64,000 nucleotides of DNA from Novosphingobium percolationis (GCF_020179425.1 NZ_JAILYM010000001.1:310001-374000), one strand, 5' to 3'. Shown: positions 9,205 to 18,971, counted from the stretch's first letter. Program-made: numbers and translations. The notes: generated by a model not told the origin, from the letters alone.

Positions 9205-11712
9205 TCAGAAGTTGTAGCGGACCGAAGCACTGACGGTGCGCCCCAGCGCCGGAGCGCCGCTGATCACCGCCGGGTTGCTGCCGAGGTTGGCGATGCCGCC
9301 GTTGCCACGCAGGTCGAACGTGTTGAACACGTTGTAGACCTGCACGCCGAGTTCGAGGTTATCGATCGGATAGACGCGCAGCGAGGGGTTGAAGATCGCC
9401 TTGCCGGGATACTGGTAACCGTTGCTGTCGATGGCGTTGGTCTGGCCGGTGACGGCAAGGCCCACGGTCGCGATCTTGTTCACATCGTAGTTGGCCGAGA
9501 CCGAGTAGATCAGGTCGGGGATGCCATCCGCGCGCTGGAAGCTGGTTGCGCCGGCGCCCTGCTTCTTCGCCTTCGAATAGGTGGCGTTGCCGACAAGGCT
9601 GAAGCCGCCGTTGCGATAGGTGGCGAACAGTTCCGCGCCGGTCGACTTGTACTTGGCGTCGATCACGCAACCGCCTGCGCCGCCGGGGCACTTGGTGGCC
9701 GACAGTTCATAGGTCGACTGCTTGAAGTTGCCCTTCAGCAGCGTCAGTTCGACAGTGAAGCGGCCACCCAGCAGGTCGCCCTTGCTCTTCACGCCCAGTT
9801 CGTACTGCTTCACGATATCGACCGACGGCGTCACGCCATCGGCGGTGCAGCCGTTGCTGCCGATATCGGCCGATGTGCAGAGCTGGCCGTCGTTGCGGAT
9901 CTTGCCGCCCAGCGTCTGGCGGTCGGCGTTGAAGCGGCCACCGCGCGAGGCACGGACGAACAGCGAGGTGGTCGAGCTGGCCTTCCACAGCGCGCCCACC
10001 GACCACGAGGTGTACTTGCGGGTGTAGTTGAGGTCTTCGCGGGTGCCGTTCGAAGTGATGGCGGGGATGGTCACGCCATTGCTGTCGATCGGGAATTCCG
10101 CGCCGCCACCGATGGCATAGCCGCTGGCCTTCACGCTGTCGAAGCGCACGCTGCCGTCGATGTCGAAGGCATCGTGGTCGATGTCGAGCGACAGGTAGGG
10201 GGCCGTGTCGGCATAGGACAGGCTGTAGTCGCGGGCGCAGCAGTTGCCCCAGTTGTTGTTGTAGCCCGAAATGCCGGCCTGGGTCAGCTTGTTGCCTTCG
10301 GCATCGAACAGGTCGAGCTGCGAGGGGTTGTCGCCTTCAAGCGCACGCAGCGACTTGTTGACGTGCCAGTCCATCGCGATCTTCTGGTTCATGTAGAACA
10401 GACCGCCGCGCGCCGTGACCTTGGCGGTGCCGAGATCGTGCTTGGCCGCCAGCGTCAGATCGTTGGCGAAGCTGCCGATGTCGCGGATGTTGGTGCGGAC
10501 GTTGACGTTGTTGTCGATGTAGGGCGAGATGTAGGACTGCCCGGCCTTCGCACCGCTGGCGTAGCGGATGTCGGCCACGGTCGCGCCGTTGACGGTCGAG
10601 CCGAGGACGCTCGCGGTGCTGCCCACGTTGAGGAACGGCGAAGCGAAGCCGCCCTTCATCTTGGTGTAGCGCATGTTGTTGTCGACGGTGATGCCGCCAT
10701 CGAATTCATAGTGGAACTGACCGCCGAAGGACGTCGCCTTCGTGGTGATCCCGTCCATCGCCACGCGTTCGAGGTTGCCGTCGCGGTTGTAGATCAGGAA
10801 GTCCTGGTTGAACGCCGAATAGTTCGACTGCTTGCGCCCGTCGAACCCGTCGAAGGGACGGATGTCGGTGACGTTCTTGCCGTTGATCTGGGCGTACGCC
10901 GGGGCGCCGGTGTAGTTCGGTTCCTTGGTGTCGGCCACCTTGAACAGCAGGCGGAAGTAGCCCTTGCCGCCGTCGAATTCCTTGGTCAGGTTGCCCTTGA
11001 CCTGGATGGAGTCCGACACGGTGTACCCGGCGTGGAGCGGGCCACGGCCGTTCTTGAAGTAGCCGCCGACGTGGAAATACGTGGTGTCGTTGATCGGGCC
11101 GCCATAGCGGAAATCGACCTTGGTCTCGTCGTAGTTGACGCCCTTGCTGACGCCGATGAAGCCGCCTTCGGTCTTGCCGGTCTGGCTGATGTAGTTGATT
11201 ACCGCACCCGGCGCCTGGCTGGCGAACGTCGAGGCCGAACCGCCGCGAACGCCTTCGACGTTGGCTACCGTGGCGTCGAAGTGGGTCCAGTAGTCGTTGT
11301 TGCCGAACTGGATGTCGCCGAACAGGACGGTGGGCAGGCCATCTTCCTGGATCTGCACGAACGGCGAACCGCCCGTGGCGACGGGCAGGCCGCGCACGGC
11401 AATGTTCGAGTTACCGCCCGGGCCCGACGTACCGGCAACCTGGATGCCGGGGATCATGCGGAACACTTCGGCTTCCGACGAGGGCTTGAGGCTCTGGATG
11501 GTTTCGGCGCTGATCGAGCTGACCGACACCGAGCTGTTCAGCTGGGTCTTGTCGCGGCCCGAAGCAGTGACGACGATCTGATCAAGGCTGCCGTCGCTGG
11601 CGGCGGCATCGGCGGGCGTCGCGGCGGCGTCCTGGGCGATAGCCGGAACGGCAATCATCGCGCCGGCGATGGCAAGCGCGGACGCGCAGGTGGTGAAGGC
11701 CGAAAGCCTCAT
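9205..11712 (-). CDS. TonB-dependent receptor (sucrose/oligosaccharide locus)
   Basis: 835 residues. A signal peptide ([21 protein letters not shown], cleavage near PAIAQD) is followed by a TonB-box-like segment [11 protein letters not shown], a plug domain starting about residue 55, and a 22-strand barrel ending in VRYNF with the terminal aromatic recognised by the BAM machinery. It imports a substrate across the outer membrane using TonB energy. The locus of sugar hydrolases and a sucrose-type transporter points to sucrose or raffinose-like sugars. The ATG at 11712 is chosen because the signal peptide begins there; longer frames run into the operator region. Two LacI operators precede it, and two hairpins follow. 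Confidence 0.93.
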   Translation of the reverse strand: MRLSAFTTCASALAIAGAMIAVPAIAQDAAATPADAAASDGSLDQIVVTASGRDKTQLNSSVSVSSISAETIQSLKPSSEAEVFRMIPGIQVAGTSGPGGNSNIAVRGLPVATGGSPFVQIQEDGLPTVLFGDIQFGNNDYWTHFDATVANVEGVRGGSASTFASQAPGAVINYISQTGKTEGGFIGVSKGVNYDETKVDFRYGGPINDTTYFHVGGYFKNGRGPLHAGYTVSDSIQVKGNLTKEFDGGKGYFRLLFKVADTKEPNYTGAPAYAQINGKNVTDIRPFDGFDGRKQSNYSAFNQDFLIYNRDGNLERVAMDGITTKATSFGGQFHYEFDGGITVDNNMRYTKMKGGFASPFLNVGSTASVLGSTVNGATVADIRYASGAKAGQSYISPYIDNNVNVRTNIRDIGSFANDLTLAAKHDLGTAKVTARGGLFYMNQKIAMDWHVNKSLRALEGDNPSQLDLFDAEGNKLTQAGISGYNNNWGNCCARDYSLSYADTAPYLSLDIDHDAFDIDGSVRFDSVKASGYAIGGGAEFPIDSNGVTIPAITSNGTREDLNYTRKYTSWSVGALWKASSTTSLFVRASRGGRFNADRQTLGGKIRNDGQLCTSADIGSNGCTADGVTPSVDIVKQYELGVKSKGDLLGGRFTVELTLLKGNFKQSTYELSATKCPGGAGGCVIDAKYKSTGAELFATYRNGGFSLVGNATYSKAKKQGAGATSFQRADGIPDLIYSVSANYDVNKIATVGLAVTGQTNAIDSNGYQYPGKAIFNPSLRVYPIDNLELGVQVYNVFNTFDLRGNGGIANLGSNPAVISGAPALGRTVSASVRYNF

Positions 11713-11779
11713 GTTGCATCTCCCCCAAGTGAGCCCTGCCATCATTGGCACAAGCTGATGCTTCCACCTAGTCCTTTCG

Positions 11780-11791
11780 GCAATCGTTTGC
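11780..11791. promoter_or_regulatory. LacI operator 1 at the receptor promoter
   Basis: GCAATCGTTTGC, the exact reverse complement of the sites at 3845 and 17686. It lies 68 bases upstream of the receptor ATG in the divergent spacer between receptor and lacI. Confidence 0.7.
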
Positions 11792-11801
11792 AACGGAAAT
11801 A

Positions 11802-11813
11802 GCAAAGGTTTGC
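11802..11813. promoter_or_regulatory. LacI operator 2 at the receptor promoter
   Basis: GCAAAGGTTTGC, five-base perfect arms around GG. Its centre is 22 bases from operator 1, two DNA turns, so two dimers could sit on the same face. A weaker relative, GCAAACGTCTGC, lies at 11894-11905 close to the lacI start and could allow autoregulation. Confidence 0.55.
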
Positions 11814-11947
11814 GAAAATGCCCTTGCGTGCAGCATTCGTGCAACATCGACGGTGAGGGCGAGCCTTGGAACGGCGGGAATCCGTGCCTTCTCGCAAACG
11901 TCTGCCAAACGTCTTGCCATTGCTGCGCCGCACCCTAATACGCAATT

Positions 11948-12979
11948 ATGCCGAAGACCACGAAGAGTGCGGACGCTGCGCCGCCAGCGCGAATCAAGAA
12001 TATCATCGAGCTGGCCAAGCTGGCCGGGGTGTCTCCTGGCACGGTATCGCGCGCGCTGACCGGAAAGGGCACGCTCAGTGAAAAGACGCGCGCCAAGGTG
12101 GTCGAACTGGCCCGCCAGCACGGTTTCCGGCTCAATCAGATGGCCAGCCGCCTGCGGACGCAGCGCACTGGCGTGGTCGGCGTGGTCTTTCCGCTCGGCC
12201 ACGCGCGTCATCAACATATCTCCGACCCGTTCTTCATGACGATGCTGGGAGCGCTGGCGGATCAGCTGACCGAATCCGGCTACGATCTCATGCTCTCGCG
12301 CGTGGTGCCGGGCGATGGCGAATGGCTCGACCGCATTGTCGATTCGGGGATGCTGGACGGCACGATCGTCATCGGCCAGTCGGACCAGGTCGATACGATC
12401 GAGCGCGTTGCGCAGCGCTATGCCCCGATGGTGGTCTGGGGCAAGGTAGGCTTCGGGCACTGCACCGTCGGCACCGACAATGCAGCGGGCGGCCAGATGG
12501 CGGCCGAGCACCTGATCGGGCAGGGCCGCCGCCGCCTCGCTTTCCTTGGCGACGTGCGCGGCCCGGAAATCGCTGACCGCCTGGCAGGGGCGCGGCGCGC
12601 TGCCGAGCAGGCTGCCGACGTGACGCTCGAAGCCTTCGAAGTATCGCTTTCGCAGGACGACATGCAGGCGCCGATCGCGGGCTTCGTCCATCGCCATGGC
12701 GGCGAGATCGACGGCATCTTTGCCGCCACCGACCTGATCGCCACCACCACCATGCGCACCTTGCGCGAAGCCGGACTGCGCGTGCCCGAAGACGTCGCGG
12801 TCGTCGGCTACGACGATCTGCCGCTGGCGGCGCAGGCCGATCCGCCACTCACCACCGTCAGCCAGAACGTGGTGCAGGGCGCGCAGGCGCTGGTCCGCGC
12901 CCTGCTGGGCCGTATCGAGGGCGCCGAAGCGCCCTCGCACGTCATCGTCCCTGAACTGGTGGTCCGGGGTAGCGCCTGA
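11948..12979 (+). CDS. LacI-family transcriptional regulator of the sucrose-type regulon
   Basis: 343 residues. The N-terminal helix-turn-helix with hinge is NIIELAKLAGVSPGTVSRALTG (about 18-39, shown split here as IIELAKLAGVS and PGTVSRALTG), followed by RLRTQRTGVVGVVFP and a periplasmic-binding-like sugar domain ending in VAVVGYDDLPLA and PPLTTVSQN. It is divergent from the TonB receptor and its stop codon abuts the GH68 stop (TGATCA), so it is physically nested between the two halves of the sugar locus. The likely effector is sucrose, fructose or a derivative. Its probable binding sites are the GCAAnCGnTTGC-type palindromes at 3845, 11780, 11802 and 17686. Confidence 0.92.
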   Translation: MPKTTKSADAAPPARIKNIIELAKLAGVSPGTVSRALTGKGTLSEKTRAKVVELARQHGFRLNQMASRLRTQRTGVVGVVFPLGHARHQHISDPFFMTMLGALADQLTESGYDLMLSRVVPGDGEWLDRIVDSGMLDGTIVIGQSDQVDTIERVAQRYAPMVVWGKVGFGHCTVGTDNAAGGQMAAEHLIGQGRRRLAFLGDVRGPEIADRLAGARRAAEQAADVTLEAFEVSLSQDDMQAPIAGFVHRHGGEIDGIFAATDLIATTTMRTLREAGLRVPEDVAVVGYDDLPLAAQADPPLTTVSQNVVQGAQALVRALLGRIEGAEAPSHVIVPELVVRGSA

Positions 12980-14104
12980 TCATCCGGCGGCGACGGCTAC
13001 CCTGTCGCCGTCGTAGGCAAGCCGGAACACCGGCGCAACCGTGCCGCCGAAGCGGGTGCGCAGCAGGTCGGGGTTGTCCTCCGGTCGCCTGCCTTCCAGA
13101 CCCCAGTAATCGACGAAGCTCCACACCTCGTCCTCGCCCGTCACCCACCAGCTGTAGGTCTGGCGAGGCTCTGCGAGCGGGTTCGCCACGACGAGGCCAT
13201 TGCCATTGACCGGCTTCCACGGTCCACGAAGATCGTTTGCCACGGCGCTATAGAGCCCGTTCGGGCCTGCCACCGCCTTGGGCGAGAACGTGTGCCGCTG
13301 CGTTGACCAGAACAGGTAGTAGCGTCCGTCGCGATGGTGCAGGCAGGGCCGCTCCAGTTCGTTGTTGACGCCGATTGCCTCGATCAGCGGATCGCCGAGC
13401 ACCCAGCGTCCGTCGCGCAAGGTGGCCATGCCGACCACGCCGTTGTGCGGATCGTCGCTCCATGCCGCGCTGGCGGTGAACAGGATGTGCGCCTCGCCGG
13501 TCTGCGGATCCCGGAACCACGCCGGATCGCGAAAGCCCTTGATCATGCCCGGCGCGCCCGCTTCGCGTTCCTGCCGATCGAGCACGTAGCGCACCCCGTC
13601 CGCCACGATGATTTCGCGCGGGGGCTGCCAGCCGGCGATGCCATCGGCGACGAGCGTGCCTTCGCACACGAACAGCCGCTGCTCGAAGCTGGGCGGACCG
13701 TCCTTGCGCCCCGCGACGGTGTAATAGAGGCTGACGCTTACGCCATCGTCGGCCAGTACCGCGCTGCCCGCCCATTCGCGCGCGCCCGGATTCAGGCCAT
13801 CGGGCAGCGCGTTGCCATGGTCGCGCCAGCCATCCGCGCCGTGCGAGGCCAGGCGGATGCGCGCCATGTCATGCCGGGCGGCAGGATCGGGCAGTTCGGG
13901 CGCGGACAGGAAGAACCACCAGGTCCGCCCCTGATGCACCACCGTGCGACCATCCTCGTGCGCCAGCGGCCAGCTGTCCCACAGGTCGAGGCCCGGCAGT
14001 ATCTTGCAGATATCGTTTGCCGAAATTGGCGCGAGTTCGGGCACCCGGTCGAACTGATCGGGCTCCCAGCGGCTGATGCCAGCGGGGTCGAAGGGGAAGG
14101 TCAT
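12980..14104 (-). CDS. Glycoside hydrolase family 68 (levansucrase/inulosucrase-type beta-fructosyltransferase)
   Basis: 374 residues. The family motifs are all visible: nucleophile WDSWPL (D43), EWAGSA (110-115), transition-state Asp in GFRDP (D193) and acid/base in ELERP (E251). GH68 enzymes split sucrose and transfer fructose to water or growing levan. This protein is shorter than most GH68 enzymes and starts MTFPFDPAGISRWEP without a signal peptide, so it is either cytoplasmic or exported in a non-classical way, as described for Zymomonas levansucrase. The gene follows GH36 by 18 bases and ends against lacI. Hydrolysis of the sucrose left after raffinose cleavage is a reasonable role. Confidence 0.88.
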   Translation of the reverse strand: MTFPFDPAGISRWEPDQFDRVPELAPISANDICKILPGLDLWDSWPLAHEDGRTVVHQGRTWWFFLSAPELPDPAARHDMARIRLASHGADGWRDHGNALPDGLNPGAREWAGSAVLADDGVSVSLYYTVAGRKDGPPSFEQRLFVCEGTLVADGIAGWQPPREIIVADGVRYVLDRQEREAGAPGMIKGFRDPAWFRDPQTGEAHILFTASAAWSDDPHNGVVGMATLRDGRWVLGDPLIEAIGVNNELERPCLHHRDGRYYLFWSTQRHTFSPKAVAGPNGLYSAVANDLRGPWKPVNGNGLVVANPLAEPRQTYSWWVTGEDEVWSFVDYWGLEGRRPEDNPDLLRTRFGGTVAPVFRLAYDGDRVAVAAG

Positions 14105-14122
14105 TGATGGGGTCCCAGCAAG

Positions 14123-16231
14123 TCAGGAATTTCGGGTTGTCACGTGGAAGATACCCACGCTTTCGGCCTTGGTCGGAGGTAGCGGCAGGCCATGCGCGGC
14201 GAGCCAGCCGCCATCGAGCGTGACGCCATCTGCCTGCATCGCCCGCCCCATGGCGGTCGATGCGGCGGCATGGCCATGCTCGCCACCGGCCACGCGCAGC
14301 AGTCGCACGGCGCATGGGCCCGCGTTGGCAAGGAACGGCAGGCGCAGCGGTTGCGCGCGCCGGTCGAGAGGCGGTGCGGTGCGGATCGCGAACAGCAGGA
14401 AATCGCGCGGGCTGCCCTGCGCCTGCCAGACCAGGCCGTCCGCGCCGCGGCCCTGCCAGACGGTCCCGCCGTGGAGCAGGTCGCGCCATTGCTTGTGGAA
14501 CGCAATCCAGTCGGCCAGTTCGGCACGCCCTGCCTCGTCCAGTGTGCGCGGGTCCATCTCTACGCCATAATGCCCCGGCATCGCCACGCCTGCGCGGAAC
14601 GCCAGCGACTGGCTGCGTCCGGTGGCGTGGGCGGGGCTCGCGCCGATATGGCTGCCCATCACTTCGGGCGGCAGGAAGGCGAGGAACCCGCGCTGGATGT
14701 CAACGCGGCTGACCGCATCGATGTTGTCGCTCGTCCAGTAGCGGTGGACGTAAGAAGCCATACCCGCATCGCTGCGCCCGCCGCCGCCAGCGCAGGCCTC
14801 GATCTCCACCATCGGGTGCGCCGCGCGCACGCGTGCGAAAAGCTCCAGCGCGCCCTGCGTCTGCGCAACGCCGCCGCCGGGGGCATGGTCGCGATTGTGG
14901 TCCCACTTGAGATAGCCGATCGGCACGTCGCGCAGCACGGTGTCGATGCGATCGAACAGGTAGTCGCGCACCTGTGGCAGCCGCATGTCGAGCACCAGCT
15001 GGTTGCGCGCGGTCGGCCGTGCGCGGCCCGGCAGCGCCAGCGCCCAGTCGGGGTGGGCGCGATATAGGTCGCTGTCGGGATTGATCATTTCCGGCTCGAC
15101 CCACAAGCCGAACTCCATGCCCAGGGCGTTCACGCGCTCGGCCAGCGGGCGCAGCCCGTGTGGATACTTGGCCGGATCGGGCGTCCAGTCGCCAAGGCCC
15201 GCGCGATCGTCGTCGCGCCCGCGAAACCAGCCATCGTCGAGCACGAAGCGCTCGATCCCTACCGCCGCCGCCGCTTCGGCGAGCGCGACGATGCGGGTCT
15301 GGTCATGGTCGAAGTAGCACGCCTCCCACGAATTGAGGTGGACCTTGCGTGCGGATCGCTCTCCGCCCGGCCAGCGCAGCATCGCGCGGACGGCGGCGTG
15401 GAATGCCGCCGCTGCGCCGTTGCGTCCCGCGTCGGAAAACGCGGTCAGCGCCACCGGCGCCTCCCACGAAGCGCCCGGCGCCAGCACGATCTCGCCCGGG
15501 GCTGGCACCGCACCTGCCGCCAGCGTCCAGAAGCCTTCGTCGTCGCGCTCGATCGCGATGCGACTGTCCCCGCTCCACGCCAGTTGCAGCGCGCGCACTT
15601 CGCCCGAATGGAACCCTGCGCCTTCCCCCAGCACGTAGACGCCGGGCGCGCCGCCATGGCCCGAAAGCCCGCGCCGCCCTTCGCGCATCCAGCGCTGCTG
15701 CGGCATGGCCTCTTCGCATTCGACCAGTTCGGCGTTGTGCCGTCCGCGCCATGACACGATCCGTGCGCTGTCGGCGGGCAGCGGCAGCAGCGCGCTCGCC
15801 AGCCAATCGACGGCAAACGGCGCATCGCCGGTGTTCTCGACCCGCGCCGAACAGGCGATCACTCCGCCATCCGCTGCTGCGAAGGTCTGTTCCAGCGTGA
15901 CTCCCGCCACGGGATCGCTGCAGGTCAGCACGATGCGGTCCGGCGTGGCCGTGGCCGTGCACGTCGCCCAGCTCACCGCCATGGCCCGCCCGTTGCGCGA
16001 CAGCCGCAGCGCTTCTTCGCCGAACCAGCCGAGCCCGCCGACCGAGGCCGGTCCAAACGGCACGTCGCCATCAAGCGAGAACGATGCCGCGCTGCGCGTG
16101 TCGGCCAGCGGCGCAAGGGCCGAGGAAACCACGCGGGCGCCCCAGTGTCGCCATGCCGGCGCACCGGCAACGGCTTGTTCTATGACCAGGCTCGTGGTCG
16201 CGGTATCGAGCGAGAGGATGCGCTTGCTCAT
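14123..16231 (-). CDS. Alpha-galactosidase, GH36
   Basis: 702 residues, the usual length for bacterial GH36. An N-terminal beta-supersandwich is followed by the catalytic TIM barrel with FVLDDGWF (329-336), nucleophile YLKWDHN (D444) and acid/base WTSDNID (D502). It removes alpha-1,6-galactose from raffinose-family sugars or melibiose. There is no signal peptide, so the substrate must be imported by the adjacent transporter. The start ATG at 16231 overlaps the transporter stop as ATGA, which indicates translational coupling; upstream in-frame codons lie inside the transporter gene. Together with GH68, GH32 and the kinase this gives a full raffinose-to-fructose-6-phosphate route. Confidence 0.93.
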   Translation of the reverse strand: MSKRILSLDTATTSLVIEQAVAGAPAWRHWGARVVSSALAPLADTRSAASFSLDGDVPFGPASVGGLGWFGEEALRLSRNGRAMAVSWATCTATATPDRIVLTCSDPVAGVTLEQTFAAADGGVIACSARVENTGDAPFAVDWLASALLPLPADSARIVSWRGRHNAELVECEEAMPQQRWMREGRRGLSGHGGAPGVYVLGEGAGFHSGEVRALQLAWSGDSRIAIERDDEGFWTLAAGAVPAPGEIVLAPGASWEAPVALTAFSDAGRNGAAAAFHAAVRAMLRWPGGERSARKVHLNSWEACYFDHDQTRIVALAEAAAAVGIERFVLDDGWFRGRDDDRAGLGDWTPDPAKYPHGLRPLAERVNALGMEFGLWVEPEMINPDSDLYRAHPDWALALPGRARPTARNQLVLDMRLPQVRDYLFDRIDTVLRDVPIGYLKWDHNRDHAPGGGVAQTQGALELFARVRAAHPMVEIEACAGGGGRSDAGMASYVHRYWTSDNIDAVSRVDIQRGFLAFLPPEVMGSHIGASPAHATGRSQSLAFRAGVAMPGHYGVEMDPRTLDEAGRAELADWIAFHKQWRDLLHGGTVWQGRGADGLVWQAQGSPRDFLLFAIRTAPPLDRRAQPLRLPFLANAGPCAVRLLRVAGGEHGHAAASTAMGRAMQADGVTLDGGWLAAHGLPLPPTKAESVGIFHVTTRNS

Positions 16232-17598
16232 GCAGCGCCCGCTTCGGTCAGGCGGATTGCCGCCGCGCGTCCTTCCTGCACCCACAGTACCGACAACGCC
16301 GCGCAGACCAGCATCGCACCACACAACGTCAGCATCTGGCGCGGGTCGTTACCCAGCGCGCGTTCGTACAGGCCGAAGCCCAGCGACACGACGCCAAGGT
16401 CCAGCCTGCTCATCAGCACGGCGAACAGCAGCATCGGGATCACGATCATCATGTTGAAGATGCCCATGTAGACCCCGGTACGTGCAGGCGGGATGGCGTT
16501 CGAAAGGATGGTGTAGGGGTTGCCCATGATGCTTCCCCACGCGAGGCCCACGCCGATCGCGGGCACGAACAGCAGCGCCTTGTCGGTCACGTGGGGCAGG
16601 GCGATCATCCCGATCCCACCCGCCGCCAGGCACAGCGCGTGCAGCGGCCCCGGCCCCATCCGCTTGGCCAGCGGCACCATCGCGAAAGCCGCGACGAAGG
16701 CGACCGCATTGTAGAAGGCGGCCACTTCGCCATTGGTCAGCACCGCGCTGTGGAAATCGGGCGAATGCGCGTCCTGCGTGGCATAGACCGTGCGGCCGAT
16801 CGAATAGACCGCATAAGTCCAGTAGCCCGACATCCCGAACCACTGGAACAGGCTCATCAGCCCCAGCTTGCGCATCGCCTGCGGCATGTCGCGGATGGCC
16901 GAGCCGATTTCGGCCAGCGTGGCAGAAAAGCCCTTCGGCGCGGCGGCGATATGCGCGCGCTGCTCGTCCGTCAGCGGCAGTTCGGGCACGCGCAGCACCG
17001 ACCACACGATCGTCGACAGCGACAGAACCGCGCCCACGGTGAACACCACGCGCACGGTGTAGGGGATGTTGTGCGCGTCCACCCAGTCCTTGTTCATGCC
17101 GAACGCCACCAGCAGCGACGGCGTCAGGAACGCCAGCATCTGGGCAAGCCCGGTGAACGCGCTCTGCGACAAGAACCCCGTCTGGCGCTGGTTGGGGTTC
17201 AACCGGTCGGAAACGTAGGCGCGGTAAGGCTCCATGGTGATGTTGTTGCCCGCGTCGAGCACCCACAGCAGCGACACCGCCATCAACAGCGACGACGACA
17301 ACGGCATCAGGAAAAGCCCGAGCGCGCACAGCACTGCGCCCGCGATGAAGTAGGGCGTCCGCCGACCCCAGCGGCTGTCCGTGCGATCGCTCAACGCGCC
17401 GATCAGCGGCTGGATCAGCAGCCCCGTGATCGGCCCGGCCAGGCTCAGCATCGGCAGTTGTGCCTCGTTCGCGCCGAGGTAGCTGTAGATCGGCCCCATG
17501 TTGCCCTGCTGCAGCCCGAAGCTGAATTGCAGCCCCAGGAAGCCGAGGTTCATCTCCAGTATCCGGCTGAGCCGCAAATGAGGTCGAACGGGTTGCAT
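16228..17598 (-). CDS. MFS sugar transporter, sucrose/GPH (SUT-like) type
   Basis: 456 residues with about 12 membrane helices. Cytoplasmic loop motif DRTDSRWGRRTPYF (between helices 2 and 3) is the hallmark of sucrose-proton symporters of the plant SUT/bacterial SuxC-like group. QFSFGLQQGNMGPIYSYLG in helix 1 also fits. It would carry sucrose or raffinose across the inner membrane with protons after TonB-dependent uptake. The ATG at 17598 has GGGGAAGAGG directly upstream. It is the first gene of a minus-strand operon with GH36 and GH68. A LacI operator lies 88 bases before the start. Confidence 0.9.
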   Translation of the reverse strand: MQPVRPHLRLSRILEMNLGFLGLQFSFGLQQGNMGPIYSYLGANEAQLPMLSLAGPITGLLIQPLIGALSDRTDSRWGRRTPYFIAGAVLCALGLFLMPLSSSLLMAVSLLWVLDAGNNITMEPYRAYVSDRLNPNQRQTGFLSQSAFTGLAQMLAFLTPSLLVAFGMNKDWVDAHNIPYTVRVVFTVGAVLSLSTIVWSVLRVPELPLTDEQRAHIAAAPKGFSATLAEIGSAIRDMPQAMRKLGLMSLFQWFGMSGYWTYAVYSIGRTVYATQDAHSPDFHSAVLTNGEVAAFYNAVAFVAAFAMVPLAKRMGPGPLHALCLAAGGIGMIALPHVTDKALLFVPAIGVGLAWGSIMGNPYTILSNAIPPARTGVYMGIFNMMIVIPMLLFAVLMSRLDLGVVSLGFGLYERALGNDPRQMLTLCGAMLVCAALSVLWVQEGRAAAIRLTEAGAA

Positions 17599-17685
17599 GT
17601 GCCTCTTCCCCTTGCCCGCAGCGGGCGTCGATTGACCCTGCTCCGGGCCTTGTGACACCCTTTCTCGCACAGCTTCTCGATTAGT

Positions 17686-17697
17686 GCAAACGATTGC
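17686..17697. promoter_or_regulatory. LacI operator upstream of transporter operon
   Basis: GCAAACGATTGC, identical to the site before the kinase. It is in the 116-base gap between the transporter start and the 3' end of the second lacI gene. Confidence 0.7.
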
Positions 17698-17714
17698 TGA
17701 AAGTGACCGTCCGA

Positions 17715-18758
17715 TTAGCGCAGCGTTGATTGCCGCACGATCAGGTCCGATGCGAATACGCGGTGGGGGCATGCGGCGGGATCGCCTTCGAGGTGGTCGA
17801 TCATCAGTTGCATCGCGGTCTCGCCGATCTCCTTGGCAGGTTGGCGCATGGTCGTCAGCGGCGGCTCCATGAAGGCTGCGAAGCGGATATCGTCAAATCC
17901 GACGATCGCGATATCCTGCGGCACACGCAGGCCCGCGGCGCGGATCGCCTCGCGCGCGCCCATCGCCATTTCATCGCTGGCGCAGAACAGGCCGTCAGGC
18001 CGTTCGACCAAGGCGAGCAACGCGCGCATCGCGGCATGGCCGGTCTCTATCGAAAAGTCGCCATGCGCTTCGCAAGCAGGATCGCGCGGCAGGCCTGCCT
18101 CGGCCAGCGCGGCGCGATACCCGGCAAGGCGATCTTCGCTCAACGTGTTGCCCTTGGGCCCTGAAATCATGGCGATGCGCTTGCAACCCTGCGCCACCAG
18201 ATGCGCGACCGCCGTCTTCGAAGCCGCCACATTGTCGATCGCGACCGTCGGGCACGCCAGTCCCTCGAACCGCTCGCACGCCAGCACCAGCGGGATAGGC
18301 AGGGGGGCCCCGTCGCGCATCGCGCTGCGGACGGCGGTGGGCAGCAAGGAACCGAGCAGGATCAGTCCTTCTGCCGTGCGGGTCGAAATCAGATCGGCGT
18401 AGTGATCGATCCGCACCTGATCGCCGCGTGTTTCACCCAGCAGCACCTTGTAGCCGCGATCATGCGCGACCGCTTCGATCCCGTGGATGATCCCGGAAAA
18501 GAACGTGTTCTGGATCTGCGGCACGATGACGATGACCGTCTCGGTCCGCTGACGGCGCAGGTTCCGGGCAATCGCGTTGGGGCGATAGCCGAACTCGTCG
18601 ATCGCGGCACGCACCTTGTCGCGCGTCTTTGAACGGACAAGGTGCGGGTGGCTGAACGTGCGCGACACCGTCGCCACGGAAACGCCTGCGCGCGCGGCAA
18701 TTTCGCTGATCGTCGCCACGGCGTTTTCGTCGATCCCTTTCGCATCGAGGCGATGCAT
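17715..18758 (-). CDS. LacI-family transcriptional regulator (second)
   Basis: 347 residues. Helix-turn-helix ATISEIAARAGVSVATVSRT (about 15-34) with minor-groove hinge IARNLRRQRTETV, then a sugar-binding core containing GLFCASDEMAMGAR and IAIVGFDDIRFAA. It is divergent from the TIM-barrel isomerase-like gene, and the 213-base spacer carries a TGTAA...TTACA palindrome that differs from the GCAA-type operators, so it probably controls a different set of genes. It stands just upstream of the transporter operon on the same strand, and read-through is possible although that operon has its own operator. Confidence 0.9.
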   Translation of the reverse strand: MHRLDAKGIDENAVATISEIAARAGVSVATVSRTFSHPHLVRSKTRDKVRAAIDEFGYRPNAIARNLRRQRTETVIVIVPQIQNTFFSGIIHGIEAVAHDRGYKVLLGETRGDQVRIDHYADLISTRTAEGLILLGSLLPTAVRSAMRDGAPLPIPLVLACERFEGLACPTVAIDNVAASKTAVAHLVAQGCKRIAMISGPKGNTLSEDRLAGYRAALAEAGLPRDPACEAHGDFSIETGHAAMRALLALVERPDGLFCASDEMAMGAREAIRAAGLRVPQDIAIVGFDDIRFAAFMEPPLTTMRQPAKEIGETAMQLMIDHLEGDPAACPHRVFASDLIVRQSTLR

Positions 18759-18770
18759 CCGCCCACGATC

Positions 18771-18784
18771 TGTAACGGTTTACA
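18771..18784. promoter_or_regulatory. Probable operator of the second LacI regulator
   Basis: TGTAACGGTTTACA: perfect TGTAA/TTACA arms around CGGT, 13 bases before the lacI start codon. This is a common LacI/GalR-family operator form and suggests autoregulation. Confidence 0.55.
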
Positions 18785-18799
18785 CCTCGGGTCAAAGAG

Positions 18800-18814
18800 T
18801 TTAATCGAATTAAA
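18800..18814. promoter_or_regulatory. AT-rich inverted repeat in divergent promoter
   Basis: TTTAAT and ATTAAA arms separated by CGA, in otherwise GC-rich DNA. It lies between the second lacI and the isomerase-like gene; it may be a second operator or overlap a promoter. Confidence 0.4.
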
Positions 18815-18971
18815 GAATTGCATCATGCGATAGGGGAGAGTGCTGTGGGAAAGGGGCCCAGGGCCGCGCGCTTGCGGCTGTTCGCTTTTGCCGTCGATCC
18901 GCGGACGCCCGGCCCTTTGCGCCCGGCCACGTGCTGAGCCCGATTTTTCCGACCCCGGCAGGAGCGACGAC

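Noticed and set aside
13985..14030. GCAAACGATAT near the GH68 start, resembling the LacI operator
   Set aside because: Inside coding sequence and lacking the second half-site, so probably chance.
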